Shown here: piece after piece, positions 46,558 through 54,998 of the stretch
Layout of the letters: each line of letters opens with the position of its first letter
Position numbering within the stretch: the first letter of the stretch is position 1
NCBI RefSeq assembly: GCF_024171885.1
Contig: NZ_JAMTCP010000025.1
Location: 34,420 to 98,419, forward strand
DNA from: Streptoalloteichus tenebrarius
Lineage (GTDB): Bacteria > Actinomycetota > Actinomycetes > Mycobacteriales > Pseudonocardiaceae
Length of the DNA stretch: 64,000 nt
Direction of reading: 5' to 3'
Position numbers and translations under genes: made by a program
The notes under the pieces: generated by a model
What the model was told of the DNA's origin: nothing
The model's database searches: none
Seen by the model: the letters and a program-made list of their open reading frames with translations, nothing else

Positions 46558-48239
46558 AGCAACACCTCCGGGACGTCGACGATCCGGGACCGCAACCACT
46601 CGCCGAGCGCCTTGGCCTGGGGGTCGAACCGGGTCGCGGAGGCCACCCCGTCGCCGAGCAGGCCGTGCACGACGAAGTTGACCGCGCGCAGGTTCGGGAA
46701 GTCGTGGCGGTCGACGGGCAGGCCCGCCACCTCGGGGAGCAGCTCGCGGAGCCGGTCGGTGGTCAGCTCGTGGGTCAGCCAGCGGTAGGCGGGGTCCGAC
46801 CGGACCCACACGCCGAGGTTGGCGGCTCCGCCCTTGTCGCCGGAGCGGGCGCCGGCGAGGACGCCGAGCGGGACCCGGCGGGTGGGGCCGCCCGGCAACG
46901 GCCCCGGCCGTGCGACGGGCGGGTCGGGCGGCAGGGGAGTCGTCGTGGGAGGCGGGGGGATCGGGACCGACGTCCCGTCGGGCAGGACGGCCCGGTGCTC
47001 GACGGCGTCCTGCGGGACGAACGCGGCGGAGAAGACGCCGAACGGGGTGCCGTCCGTCGGCGGCGCGGTCACGTGGAAGCCGGGGTAGGAGGCGAGAGCC
47101 AGTTCGATCGCGGCGCGGGAGAACGCCTTGGCACGCGCGGGATCGGGCGTCTTGATCGTGGCGTGTAACAGGGCGCTGGCGGTCTCCTCGGTGTCCGCGT
47201 CGGCGTGGTCGGTCCTCGCGAGTGTCCACACGAGACCGTCCGGCCCCACCGCCGCTTCGAGCTGTCGTCGCGCCAGCGCCGCCTTGGCCTCCACGTCGAG
47301 ACCGCACAGCACGAACGTCGTGGCGTTGCGGAACCCGCCGAGCCGGTTCACGCACACCTTGAGGTCGGGTGGGGGAGGAGCGCCCCGCACGCCGCTGATC
47401 CGCACGCGGTCGACGCCCTCCTGCGTCAGCAGCGCGGTGTCGAACCGCGCCACCACGTCCGGTCCCGCGTAGTGCGCGCCGCCGATCTCGTACAGGAGCT
47501 GGGCCGTCACGGTGTCGACCGTGACCGCGCCCCCGGTGCCGGCGTGCTTGGTGATGACCGCCGAGCCGTCGGCGGAGACCTCGGCGACCGGGAACCCTGG
47601 TCTGTCCACATCGGACAACTCAGTGAAGAAGGAGTAGTTGCCGCCGGTGGCCTGCGCCCCGCACTCCAGCACGTGGCCGGCGACGGTGGCCCCGGCCAGC
47701 GCGTCCCAGTCGTCCCGCGACCACCCGAAGTGCGCCGCCGCCGGGCCGACCACCAGCGACGCGTCGGTGACCCGCCCGGTGACGACGACGTCCGCGCCCG
47801 CGCGCAGGCACTCGGCGACGCCCCAGCACCCGAGGTAGGCGTTGGCGGTGAGCGGCGCGTCGATCCCCAGCTCACCGGCCCGTTCTCGCAGGTCGTCGCC
47901 GTCGACGTGGGCGACCCTGGTCCGGAGGCCGAGGCGGGCGGCCAGGTCGCGGAGCGCGGCGGCGAGCCCGGCCGGGTGCAGCCCCCCGGCGTTGGTCACG
48001 ATCCGCACGCCCCGTTCCCCGGCGAGGACCAGGCATTCCTCCATCTGCCGCAGGAACGTCCTCGCGTACCCGAGCGCGGGGTCCCGCATCCGGTCCCTGC
48101 CCAGGATGAGCATGGTCAGCTCGGCGAGGTAGTCCCCGGTGAGCACGTCGAGCGGGCCGCCCTCCAGCATCTCCCGCATCGCGGAGAACCGGTCGCCGTA
48201 GAAGCCGGAGGCGTTGCCGACGCGGAGAGTCCCGGTCAC
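46554..48239 (-). CDS. AtuA-family protein (acyclic terpene utilization, DUF1446)
   Basis: A 561-residue protein. The N-terminal AtuA domain contains VGNASGFYGDRFSAM, TNAGGLHPAGLA and HVLECGAQATGGNYSFF. A Pro-rich linker at about 425-460 leads to a C-terminal domain (LAGARSGDKGGAANLGVWVRS). AtuA is required for citronellol/geraniol breakdown in Pseudomonas, but its reaction is unknown. GTG start and stop both overlap neighbours by 4 bases, indicating tight translational coupling. Confidence 0.9.
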   Translation of the reverse strand: MTGTLRVGNASGFYGDRFSAMREMLEGGPLDVLTGDYLAELTMLILGRDRMRDPALGYARTFLRQMEECLVLAGERGVRIVTNAGGLHPAGLAAALRDLAARLGLRTRVAHVDGDDLRERAGELGIDAPLTANAYLGCWGVAECLRAGADVVVTGRVTDASLVVGPAAAHFGWSRDDWDALAGATVAGHVLECGAQATGGNYSFFTELSDVDRPGFPVAEVSADGSAVITKHAGTGGAVTVDTVTAQLLYEIGGAHYAGPDVVARFDTALLTQEGVDRVRISGVRGAPPPPDLKVCVNRLGGFRNATTFVLCGLDVEAKAALARRQLEAAVGPDGLVWTLARTDHADADTEETASALLHATIKTPDPARAKAFSRAAIELALASYPGFHVTAPPTDGTPFGVFSAAFVPQDAVEHRAVLPDGTSVPIPPPPTTTPLPPDPPVARPGPLPGGPTRRVPLGVLAGARSGDKGGAANLGVWVRSDPAYRWLTHELTTDRLRELLPEVAGLPVDRHDFPNLRAVNFVVHGLLGDGVASATRFDPQAKALGEWLRSRIVDVPEVLL

Positions 48240-49030
48240 GCCCGCTCCTTCCGCCTCGGCGCGGGGTCCGGCCCGGGAGGGCCGGCGAACGCCTGCGCCA
48301 CGCGCAGCCACTGCCGCGCGACCTCGCCCACCGCCTCCAGCGCCAGGTCGTCGGGGTGGCGTCGGCGGGTCACCAGGAGGCAGAAGTCCAGCGCCGGGCC
48401 GGAGACCCGGTTCTCGGCGTCCTCCGGACCCCACTCCCACCGCTCGCCGTCCGGGCCGAGCAGCTCGACCCGCACGTCCGCCGCCGGCGCGGGCAACCCG
48501 TTGACCTGGAACGAGAACCCCAGTGTGCGGACACCGAGGTGGGCGACGTGCCGCAGCCGGCGGGTGGGCTCGCGCCGCACGCCCAGCGCCTCGGCGACGT
48601 CGAGCCCGTGGGCCCAGGTCTCCATCAGCCGGGCGGTGGCCATGGAGCCGGCGGCCATCGGCGGCCCGTACCAGACGATGCGGCTGCCGACCGGGAAGTG
48701 TTGCAGCGCCGTGGCGAGCTGCGCGCGCCCGGTCCGCCAGCGGTGGAGCAGCCGCGCGGGGTCCTCGCGGGCGCCCTCCTCCGCACCCGCGTCCACGAAC
48801 CCGCCCGGGTCGGCGGCTGCTTTGGCGAGGCCGGCGGTGAAGCCGTCAGGGTCCTTGATCGCCCAGAGCGCCTGCGCGTCGGTCCACGCCAGGTGCGCGA
48901 TCTGGTGGGCGATGCTCCAGCCCGGCGCCGGTGTGGCCGTGGCCCAGCCCTCGGCGGGCAGGTCCCGCACGAGCGCGTCCAGCTCGTCGCCCTCGGCACG
49001 CAGGTCGTCGACCAGGGTGGCGGTGTTCAC
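48236..49030 (-). CDS. TIGR03084-family metal-binding (DinB-like) protein
   Basis: A 264-residue actinobacterial protein with a DinB-type N-terminal helical bundle (PAPGWSIAHQIAHLAWTD, METWAHGLDVAEALG) and an additional C-terminal domain. The three histidines fit the family's metal site. The GTG at 49030 follows AGGAGGCACG, so it may be the first cistron of the AtuA/carboxylase operon after tetR. The role is unknown, and co-occurrence with AtuA suggests a linked step. Confidence 0.85.
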   Translation of the reverse strand: MNTATLVDDLRAEGDELDALVRDLPAEGWATATPAPGWSIAHQIAHLAWTDAQALWAIKDPDGFTAGLAKAAADPGGFVDAGAEEGAREDPARLLHRWRTGRAQLATALQHFPVGSRIVWYGPPMAAGSMATARLMETWAHGLDVAEALGVRREPTRRLRHVAHLGVRTLGFSFQVNGLPAPAADVRVELLGPDGERWEWGPEDAENRVSGPALDFCLLVTRRRHPDDLALEAVGEVARQWLRVAQAFAGPPGPDPAPRRKERA

Positions 49031-49124
49031 CGTGCCTCCTCGGGGGAACGCTCCAACAACGGGTCCGGGTCGGGAGGCGCCGTCGCGGCGGGAACCGGCG
49101 CCCGTAAGACCGCCGCCGACGCCG

Positions 49125-49739
49125 TCACCTCGCCTCCCGCAGGGTCCGGTCCAACGTCCGCGCCCACTCCGCCAGCAGGCGCGAGCGGCGGGCGGAGTCG
49201 TCGGTCAGGGTGTTGGCCAGGCCCAGGCCGCGCATCAGGTCGAGGGTCGCCTGGATCGCCTCCCGCACGCCGGGACGGCTCTCGTCCGCGCCCAGCAGCT
49301 CGATCGTGAGCCGGTGTGACTCCCGGCCGACCTTGGCCTCCAGCGGCACGACCGCCGCGCGCAGCTCCTCGTCGGTGCGGGCGGCGACCCACAGCTCCAG
49401 CGCGGCCTGGAACAGCGGACCGGTGTAGAGGCGGGCGAGCATGTCGAGCACCGCGGCCGTGCGGTTCTCGCCGGCGGGCAGGGCCGCCGCCTCGCGCAGC
49501 ACCTCCTCGCGCCGGACCTCGGCGAGGTGCTCGACGGCGGCGAGCACCAGCTCGGCGCGGGTGCGGTAGTGGTGGAGCTGCGCGCCCCGGGAGACCCCGG
49601 CCCGTTCCGCGACCACCGTGGTGGTCGTGCCTGACCAGCCCAGTTCGGCGAGGCACTCGATGGTGGCCGTCATGAGCCGCTGGCGGGTCTGCTGACTGCG
49701 TTCCTCCTGCCGGCTCCTGGCCGGCACGGCGGTGACCAT
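49125..49739 (-). CDS. TetR-family transcriptional regulator
   Basis: A 204-residue regulator. Its N-terminal HTH (TATIECLAELGWSGTTTTVVAERAGVSRGAQLHHYRTRAELV) belongs to the TetR type common in acyl-CoA catabolic clusters. It is first on the minus strand before the TIGR03084-AtuA-dehydrogenase-carboxylase genes, and is their probable repressor, with an acyl-CoA as likely inducer. ATG 49739 is preferred over GTG 49745. A palindrome lies about 30 bases upstream. Confidence 0.93.
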   Translation of the reverse strand: MVTAVPARSRQEERSQQTRQRLMTATIECLAELGWSGTTTTVVAERAGVSRGAQLHHYRTRAELVLAAVEHLAEVRREEVLREAAALPAGENRTAAVLDMLARLYTGPLFQAALELWVAARTDEELRAAVVPLEAKVGRESHRLTIELLGADESRPGVREAIQATLDLMRGLGLANTLTDDSARRSRLLAEWARTLDRTLREAR

Positions 49740-49767
49740 GGCCACACCCTGCCCGCCCCCGAAAAAA

Positions 49768-49779
49768 CAGTCAAGACTG
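49768..49779. promoter_or_regulatory. Palindrome upstream of tetR
   Basis: CAGTCAAGACTG: 5-bp arms around AA, in an AT-rich patch 29 bases before the tetR start. A TTGACT -35-like box overlaps it on the minus strand. A plausible autoregulatory operator. Confidence 0.45.
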
Positions 49780-49930
49780 AATGTTTCTCGACCCGGCCCG
49801 GCGCCGCCACGTCGTGAGGAGGTGGATGCCGACTTGGAGGGGATGGCCGTGCCGCGCGACGGACTGGTCTTCCCAGCGCGGGTGGGTTGACCAGATCGTC
49901 CACAGTGGACGTTCTATGACTGCCTGGGAA

Positions 49931-49961
49931 AGTGTTGCCCCAGAGGCAGTGTTGCCCCAGA
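49931..49961. repeat. Direct repeat AGTGTTGCCCCAGA x2
   Basis: Two exact 14-base copies (49931-49944, 49948-49961) 17 bases apart in the 316-base gap between tetR and the coiled-coil gene. The TCCACAGTGGA palindrome lies just upstream at 49899-49909. No gene is seen in this gap. Confidence 0.7.
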
Positions 49962-49968
49962 CGCGGAA

Positions 49969-50025
49969 ACGGGACGCGGGCGGGAGGAGGAGAGCCCACG
50001 CCCTCCCTCATCGCCCGCGTCCCGT
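49969..50025 (-). terminator. Terminator after the coiled-coil gene
   Basis: A perfect 14-bp stem (49969-49982 with 50012-50025) with a further inner GGAGG/CCTCC pairing, 31 bases past the minus-strand stop at 50056. Confidence 0.75.
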
Positions 50026-50055
50026 CGTGACGCGAGGGTGTTCAGACTTGCTTGC

Positions 50056-50394
50056 TCAGGAGTTGCCGTCGGCCTCGCGGTCGAGCGCCCGGCTGATCAG
50101 GCGGATGATCGTCTCCTGTCCGGCGGCCGTGGCGTCCAGCTTGCCGCGCACCTCCGCGAACCCCGTGTGCACCTCGTCCTTCAGGTCGGTGAGGTCGGCG
50201 CGCATCGCGTGGAGGAGCCGGGTGTGGTCGCGTTGGACGTCCCGGAACTCCGCGACGTCGCGGTCCGCGGCGCCGGCCAGGACGCGGGCGGCAGCGGCGT
50301 CCGCCCGAGCGACCTCGATCTTCTCCTCCAGATTGGCGACACGTGCCTTCAGGTCGTTCATCTCGGTACGGAGTTCGTCCAGCTCACTGGGCAT
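50056..50394 (-). CDS. Coiled-coil protein, unknown function
   Basis: A 112-residue almost wholly helical protein with heptad-patterned segments (ELDELRTEMNDLKARVANLEEKI and LLHAMRADLTDLKDEVHTGFAEVRGKL), no membrane span and no catalytic motif. Such proteins are common in Pseudonocardiaceae and uncharacterised. The ATG lacks a clear ribosome site. GGGACACT/AGTGTCCC arms (50401-50408, 50456-50463) flank the upstream region and could be a regulatory dyad. Confidence 0.7.
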   Translation of the reverse strand: MPSELDELRTEMNDLKARVANLEEKIEVARADAAAARVLAGAADRDVAEFRDVQRDHTRLLHAMRADLTDLKDEVHTGFAEVRGKLDATAAGQETIIRLISRALDREADGNS

Positions 50395-50491
50395 GAAAGG
50401 GGGACACTCCCGTCTCGGGGGCGGATGGCGAGTGCCGGTCCCGCCCGACCACGGAAGTGTCCCGCAAGATCAGTAGAGGGTGACGACAGGG

Positions 50492-51046
50492 TCACCCTGC
50501 GTGATCCTCCCGGCGCTCGTGGAGGAGGAGCAGGGCGTACGCGGCCAGCGACTGGGCGTCGGTGATCTCACCCCGCCGCGCCATGTCCTCGAACTCGGCC
50601 CTGGTGAACCACCCCGTGCGCATGTCCTGCTCCTCGGGCTCCCGCTCGGGTTCGCCCACCGTCAGGTCGGTAGCCAGGTAGGCGTGCCCGCGTTGGCTGG
50701 ACGTGCCGGCGGCACAGTCGATCAGGCCGAGTTCGACCATTCGCCCGGCCGTCAGCCCGGTCTCCTCCCGCAGCTCGCGGGCGGCGAGCGCGGCCGGGTC
50801 CAGCCGCGCCCGCTCGGGGGCGGTGCCCTGGGGGAACTCCCACCGCCGCATCCCCAGGGGGTAGCGGAACTGCTCCACGAGCTGGAGCCGGTCCCCGTCC
50901 AGGGGGATGACCAGCGCGTACGTCGGCTTGTCGATCACACCGTAGATGCCGGTCGAGCCGTCGGGGCGGCGGATCACGTCCTCACGGACGGTCATCCACG
51001 GGTTGGCGTACACCTCACGACTGGCGAGCGTCTCCACGCCCGCCAT
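50492..51046 (-). CDS. Nudix hydrolase, ADP-ribose pyrophosphatase-like
   Basis: A 184-residue protein with Nudix-box core AARELREETGLTAG preceded by FPQGTAPE, and an N-terminal beta-rich part (SREVYANPWMTVREDVIRR) typical of the ADP-ribose/NudF branch. The spacing within the first half of the box is stretched, as in other ADP-ribose pyrophosphatases. A small hairpin (50477-50498) overlaps the stop codon. Confidence 0.88.
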   Translation of the reverse strand: MAGVETLASREVYANPWMTVREDVIRRPDGSTGIYGVIDKPTYALVIPLDGDRLQLVEQFRYPLGMRRWEFPQGTAPERARLDPAALAARELREETGLTAGRMVELGLIDCAAGTSSQRGHAYLATDLTVGEPEREPEEQDMRTGWFTRAEFEDMARRGEITDAQSLAAYALLLLHERREDHAG

Positions 51047-51058
51047 CCTGCCGTGCGA

Positions 51059-52492
51059 TCACGGTGCCGCGTCGGCCCCCGTGGCCCCGCCCTTCCTGGG
51101 GGTGTTCAACCGCGAGCGCCGCATGCCGTAGCCGAAGTACACGACCAGGCCCACCACGCTCCAGACCGCGAACGCGAGCCAGGTCTCCTTCCGCAGGCCG
51201 GCCACCAGCCACAGGCACAGCGCGAGGCCGATCAGCGGGGTGATCGGCACCAGCGGGGCGCGGAAGCTGCGCTGGAGGTCGGGCCGGGTCCGCCGCAGCA
51301 CCATCACCCCGATGTTGACCAGGCTGAACGCGACCAGCGTCCCGATGCTGGTCGCCTCGGCGAGCTGGCCCAGCGGGACCAGCGCCGCCAGCAGGGCCAC
51401 CACGATGCCGACGAGCAGGGTGTTGGCCGCCGGCACGGCGCGCCGGTTGACGCGGGAGAACAGCCCGGGGACCAGGCCGTCCCTGGACATCGAGACCAGG
51501 ATCCTGGTCTGGCCGTAGAGCACGGTCAGCACGACCGAGGCGATGGCGATCACGGCGCCCAGCGCCAGCACGGTCGCCGGCCACCCGGTCCCGGTCACGG
51601 CCTGGAGCACGGCGGCCAGCGACGCCTTGGAGGAGCTGAGGGTGTCCACGCCGACCGCGCCGATCGCGGTGAGCGCGACCAGGACGTAGGCCGCCGTGAC
51701 GATGGCCAGCGAGATCACGATCGCCCTCGGCAGGTCGCGCTGGGGGTTGCGGGCCTCCTCGCCGGCGGTGGACGCGGCGTCGAAGCCGATGAAGGAGAAG
51801 AAGACCAGCGAGGCCCCGCTGGCGATGCCGCTGAGCCCCATCGGCGAAAACGGGGTGAGGTTGCCGGACCGGAAGCCGGTGACCGCGACCACCACGAAGA
51901 ACACGAGGACGCCGATCTTGAGCAGCGTCGTCGTGGTCGTCACCGCCGCGCTCTCCCGGATGCCGCCCAACAGCACCACGGTCGCGAGCAGGACGACGAT
52001 CGCGGCGGGGACGTTGATGACGCCGCCGTCGCCGGGCGGGGCGGAGAGCGCGTCGGGGATGCGGAAGCCGAGCGTGGACTCGAAGAACGAGTTGAGGTAC
52101 TCGCCCCAGCCGACGGCCACCGCCGCGACCGACACCCCGTACTCCAGCAGCAGGCACCAGCCGCAGATCCAGGCCACCAGCTCGCCGAGGGTCGCGTACG
52201 AGTAGGAGTAGGCCGAGCCCGAGACGGGCACCGCGCCGGCCAGCTCCGCGTAGGACAGGGCGGAGAACAGCGCGGCCAGGCCCGCGAGCACGAACGACAG
52301 CACCACGGCGGGGCCGGCCTCGGGCGCCGCGTCGCCGAGCACCACGAAGATCCCCGTGCCGAGGGTGGCGCCGACCGACAGCGACACCAGGGGCAGCAGG
52401 CCCAGGCTGCGCTTCAGCTTCGTATGCGCGCCCTCGTCGGCGAGCTGCTCGACGGGCTTGGTGCGCAGCAGGGTGTGTCGGGTCAGCAGCAC
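51059..52492 (-). CDS. Amino acid permease, APC superfamily (cationic amino acid transporter-like)
   Basis: A 12-span transporter of about 477 residues with the family N-terminus LRTKPVEQ...LKRSLGLLPLVSLSVGATLGTG and FDAASTAGEEARNPQRDLP after span 6, the eukaryotic CAT/YfnA-like signature. The substrate is probably lysine/arginine or another amino acid. GTG 52492 gives the conserved start MLLTRHTLLRTKPVEQ. An upstream in-frame TTG 52549 or GTG 52546 would add about 19 residues. It ends 12 bases before the Nudix gene. Confidence 0.92.
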   Translation of the reverse strand: MLLTRHTLLRTKPVEQLADEGAHTKLKRSLGLLPLVSLSVGATLGTGIFVVLGDAAPEAGPAVVLSFVLAGLAALFSALSYAELAGAVPVSGSAYSYSYATLGELVAWICGWCLLLEYGVSVAAVAVGWGEYLNSFFESTLGFRIPDALSAPPGDGGVINVPAAIVVLLATVVLLGGIRESAAVTTTTTLLKIGVLVFFVVVAVTGFRSGNLTPFSPMGLSGIASGASLVFFSFIGFDAASTAGEEARNPQRDLPRAIVISLAIVTAAYVLVALTAIGAVGVDTLSSSKASLAAVLQAVTGTGWPATVLALGAVIAIASVVLTVLYGQTRILVSMSRDGLVPGLFSRVNRRAVPAANTLLVGIVVALLAALVPLGQLAEATSIGTLVAFSLVNIGVMVLRRTRPDLQRSFRAPLVPITPLIGLALCLWLVAGLRKETWLAFAVWSVVGLVVYFGYGMRRSRLNTPRKGGATGADAAP

Positions 52493-52645
52493 AAGGCGCG
52501 ACGGTAGCCCGTTCGGACCAGAATCCCGCAAGGTGAACGCCGTCACCAAGAGTGACGTTTCTCACCTGACCAGGGGGTCATGGGACGAAAAACAGTTCCG
52601 TGACTCCGCAACGAATCACGCCTCGGCACCCCGTTCCTGTCATGT

Positions 52646-53575
52646 TCATTGCGGAAGGCCCTCGGGTCGCGCACCGAACTCCTGTCGCATGCGCTCGGGG
52701 GAGTAGGTCTCCTCGATCACCGCGCACGGCTGGGGTGTCACGCTGGGCGACTTCGTCACAGTGGCCGCCTGGCCGTTCTCGACCACGACGTGGGTGGTCT
52801 CGAACGCGCACGGGCCACCCTTGTCCTTCGCCGGCACGGCCGCCCGCACCAGCAGCGGTCGGAGCGGCCCGATGTCGGTCAGCCACGACGCCCTGGCCGC
52901 GCCGACCAGCGCCTCGCGGGCCTTCTGCTCCGGCGTGCCGGCCGGCAGTCGGAGCTGGACGTAGTGCGGCACCCTCGGGTCCAGCAGCGGGCTGCTGATC
53001 TCCGTGCCGCCGCCGACGGCCAGCAGGAACCGCGTGGTCTCCAGCGGCGGGAAGGTCTGCTCGTCGTCCGCGTTCCGCACGCTGTGCCGGTTGGCCGGCT
53101 CGCCCCACAGCCTCCGCGCGTAGCCGGCGCTGACCGACTGGCCGTCCAGCCCGCACGGGTCCGGCTTGCGCTGCTCGGGGCAGGGCACGCCGGCCGGGAG
53201 CGCGAACTCGTGCGTCACGGTGAGCCGCGCCATCTCGTCGGGACCGTGGTCCCACAACGCGCGCAGCACTGCCCTAGTGGTGCGTTCCGCCTCGTCCAGG
53301 CTGGCCGGCGTGCTCCGCACCGTGACCCCGACGGCGTAGGGCGAGTGGCGGTCGGTCAGGTTCCGCCACGGCCCGGTGCCCGGTTCGGTCGCGGTGACGG
53401 TCACGCCGGGCACGTGCTGCTCCACGGCCGCGCGGATCGTCCGGTCGCGGTCGGCGCGTTCCGGCTCGCTCCAGCCGCAGGCGGTCAGCGCGGCGCAGAG
53501 GACGGCGCTGGTCACGGCGGTCACCACGGCCTTCGCCGCGGTGACCGCCCTCGTGGTCCGGGTTCGGCTCGTCAC
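52646..53575 (-). CDS. Putative lipoprotein in a type VII-linked operon
   Basis: A 309-residue protein with an N-terminal signal and lipobox (SAVLCAALTACGWSEPE) and a mature domain of unknown family, containing several cysteines (VPCPEQRKPDPCGLDG, GPCAFETTH, TPQPCAV) that could form disulphides outside the membrane. GTG 53575 overlaps the hydrolase stop by 4 bases, so it is the last cistron of the WXG100-like/EspG/hydrolase unit. Confidence 0.75.
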   Translation of the reverse strand: MTSRTRTTRAVTAAKAVVTAVTSAVLCAALTACGWSEPERADRDRTIRAAVEQHVPGVTVTATEPGTGPWRNLTDRHSPYAVGVTVRSTPASLDEAERTTRAVLRALWDHGPDEMARLTVTHEFALPAGVPCPEQRKPDPCGLDGQSVSAGYARRLWGEPANRHSVRNADDEQTFPPLETTRFLLAVGGGTEISSPLLDPRVPHYVQLRLPAGTPEQKAREALVGAARASWLTDIGPLRPLLVRAAVPAKDKGGPCAFETTHVVVENGQAATVTKSPSVTPQPCAVIEETYSPERMRQEFGARPEGLPQ

Positions 53576-54984
53576 TTCTTCGGTGGCTCGTCGAGGAGTT
53601 GGTAGGTCCACGACTTCTGGATCCTGCCCTGTGTGTAGGGGGCGGCCTGCTGGTTGATCGCGTCGGTCCGCCCGCTCTGGTCGATGATGTGCTGGTAGGC
53701 CGCGATCGAGTGGCTGTTCGGGAAGTCGGTCGCGTCGATCTTCTTCCCCTGGTGGTCCTGCACCGTCGTGTGGTGCGTGTTGCCCCGGATCTCGGTGCGC
53801 CCCGGCGCGACCGACTCCGGCGAGCCAGGGCCCCGGCCGTCCAGCGTCGGCACGATGTCCCTGTCGTTGGTGACGGTGGTGAACTGCGTGGTGGCGCCGG
53901 GCGGCAGCCCCTTGTTGTCCACGGGGGACCCGACGGTCACCACGTTGGTGACGTTGTACTTGCCGCCGTTGAAGTTCGGGTCCTGCGCCAGGTTGGCGGC
54001 GGCGATGCCGCCCTCGCTGTGGCCCACGATCATCATGTTCGCGCCCCTGGGCACCCCGGCCTGGTCCAACGCCATCTGGATGGCCTTGGTGTAGGAGGAG
54101 TCCGGGTGCTGGGCGTTGCGCATGGCCCCGCCGAGGTCCTGTGGCGACTCCATCATCGGGTTGCCCGGCGACATCCCGGGCAGGGTGACGACGTAGCGCG
54201 GCTGGCCGTCGGGTCCGGCCACCTGGTAGACCGCGATCTTGCCGGTGTTGCCCAGCGAGTCCAGTGTGGACAGATAGTCGTGGATGCCGGCCTGCCGGCC
54301 GGTCATCTCGTCGACCATCTCGGAGTTGTCGATCTTCTCCGCGTGGCCCGGCCCGGAGTCCATGACGCCCGACAGCCAGTCCAGGCTGATGCCGAGCACC
54401 GGGTCCACCGTGGGCTCGCGGCCGCCGAGCATGTCCCAGCCCACGGCGTCGTTGGCCGGGTTCTCGTCGAGCAGGGCGTTGAGCGCCAGCAGCTCGGGCA
54501 ACACCGGGGCGAGGGTCCCCATGCCCCCGCCGTTCGGGTCGTCCATCAGCTCCTTGATCTTCAGCAGCGCCTCGGCCTGGTGGTCGCCGGCCAGCAGGTC
54601 GACGATCTCGTTGAGCTTGTCGTTGTTGGCCAGCTCGGGGTGGTCGTAGAGGACCGAGCTGATCCGCATGCCCAGCGCGTCGGCCGCGATCCGCTCGGCG
54701 AGCCCCTCGTTGCCGGTCACCGTGCCGATCCCGTCGACCACGCTGGCCAGACCGCCGCCGGCGAACGCGCAGCCCAGCCCGCCCGCGTTGGTCAGCGCGC
54801 GCACGAGCGCCTTCGCCGCGGTGGCCGCCGAACCGGGGGAGAGCACGGCGGAGGCGAGCATGTCGCCGTTCGTCAGGGCGCCGGTGACCACCGGCTCGAC
54901 CTTCTTGAGCTGCTCGGCGGCCGCGGCGACCGCGGTCGACTGCCTGCGCAGCAGCTCCGTGTTGACCTCGAAGTGTCCGCTCAC
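53572..54984 (-). CDS. Large alpha/beta hydrolase with WXG100-like N-terminal region
   Basis: A 470-residue protein. Residues 1-110 are helical and Ala-rich like a type VII substrate head (HFEVNTELLRRQSTAVAAAAEQLKKVEP). The C-terminal half is an alpha/beta hydrolase with nucleophile elbow GHSEGG (Ser323), a likely acid in TNDRDIVP and a His in FPNSHSIAAY. No signal peptide is visible, so export through a type VII-like system is plausible. GTG 54984 follows GGGGAG. It may be a secreted esterase or lipase; toxicity is untested. Confidence 0.82.
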   Translation of the reverse strand: MSGHFEVNTELLRRQSTAVAAAAEQLKKVEPVVTGALTNGDMLASAVLSPGSAATAAKALVRALTNAGGLGCAFAGGGLASVVDGIGTVTGNEGLAERIAADALGMRISSVLYDHPELANNDKLNEIVDLLAGDHQAEALLKIKELMDDPNGGGMGTLAPVLPELLALNALLDENPANDAVGWDMLGGREPTVDPVLGISLDWLSGVMDSGPGHAEKIDNSEMVDEMTGRQAGIHDYLSTLDSLGNTGKIAVYQVAGPDGQPRYVVTLPGMSPGNPMMESPQDLGGAMRNAQHPDSSYTKAIQMALDQAGVPRGANMMIVGHSEGGIAAANLAQDPNFNGGKYNVTNVVTVGSPVDNKGLPPGATTQFTTVTNDRDIVPTLDGRGPGSPESVAPGRTEIRGNTHHTTVQDHQGKKIDATDFPNSHSIAAYQHIIDQSGRTDAINQQAAPYTQGRIQKSWTYQLLDEPPKK

Positions 54985-54998
54985 CCTCGTGCTCCCCT

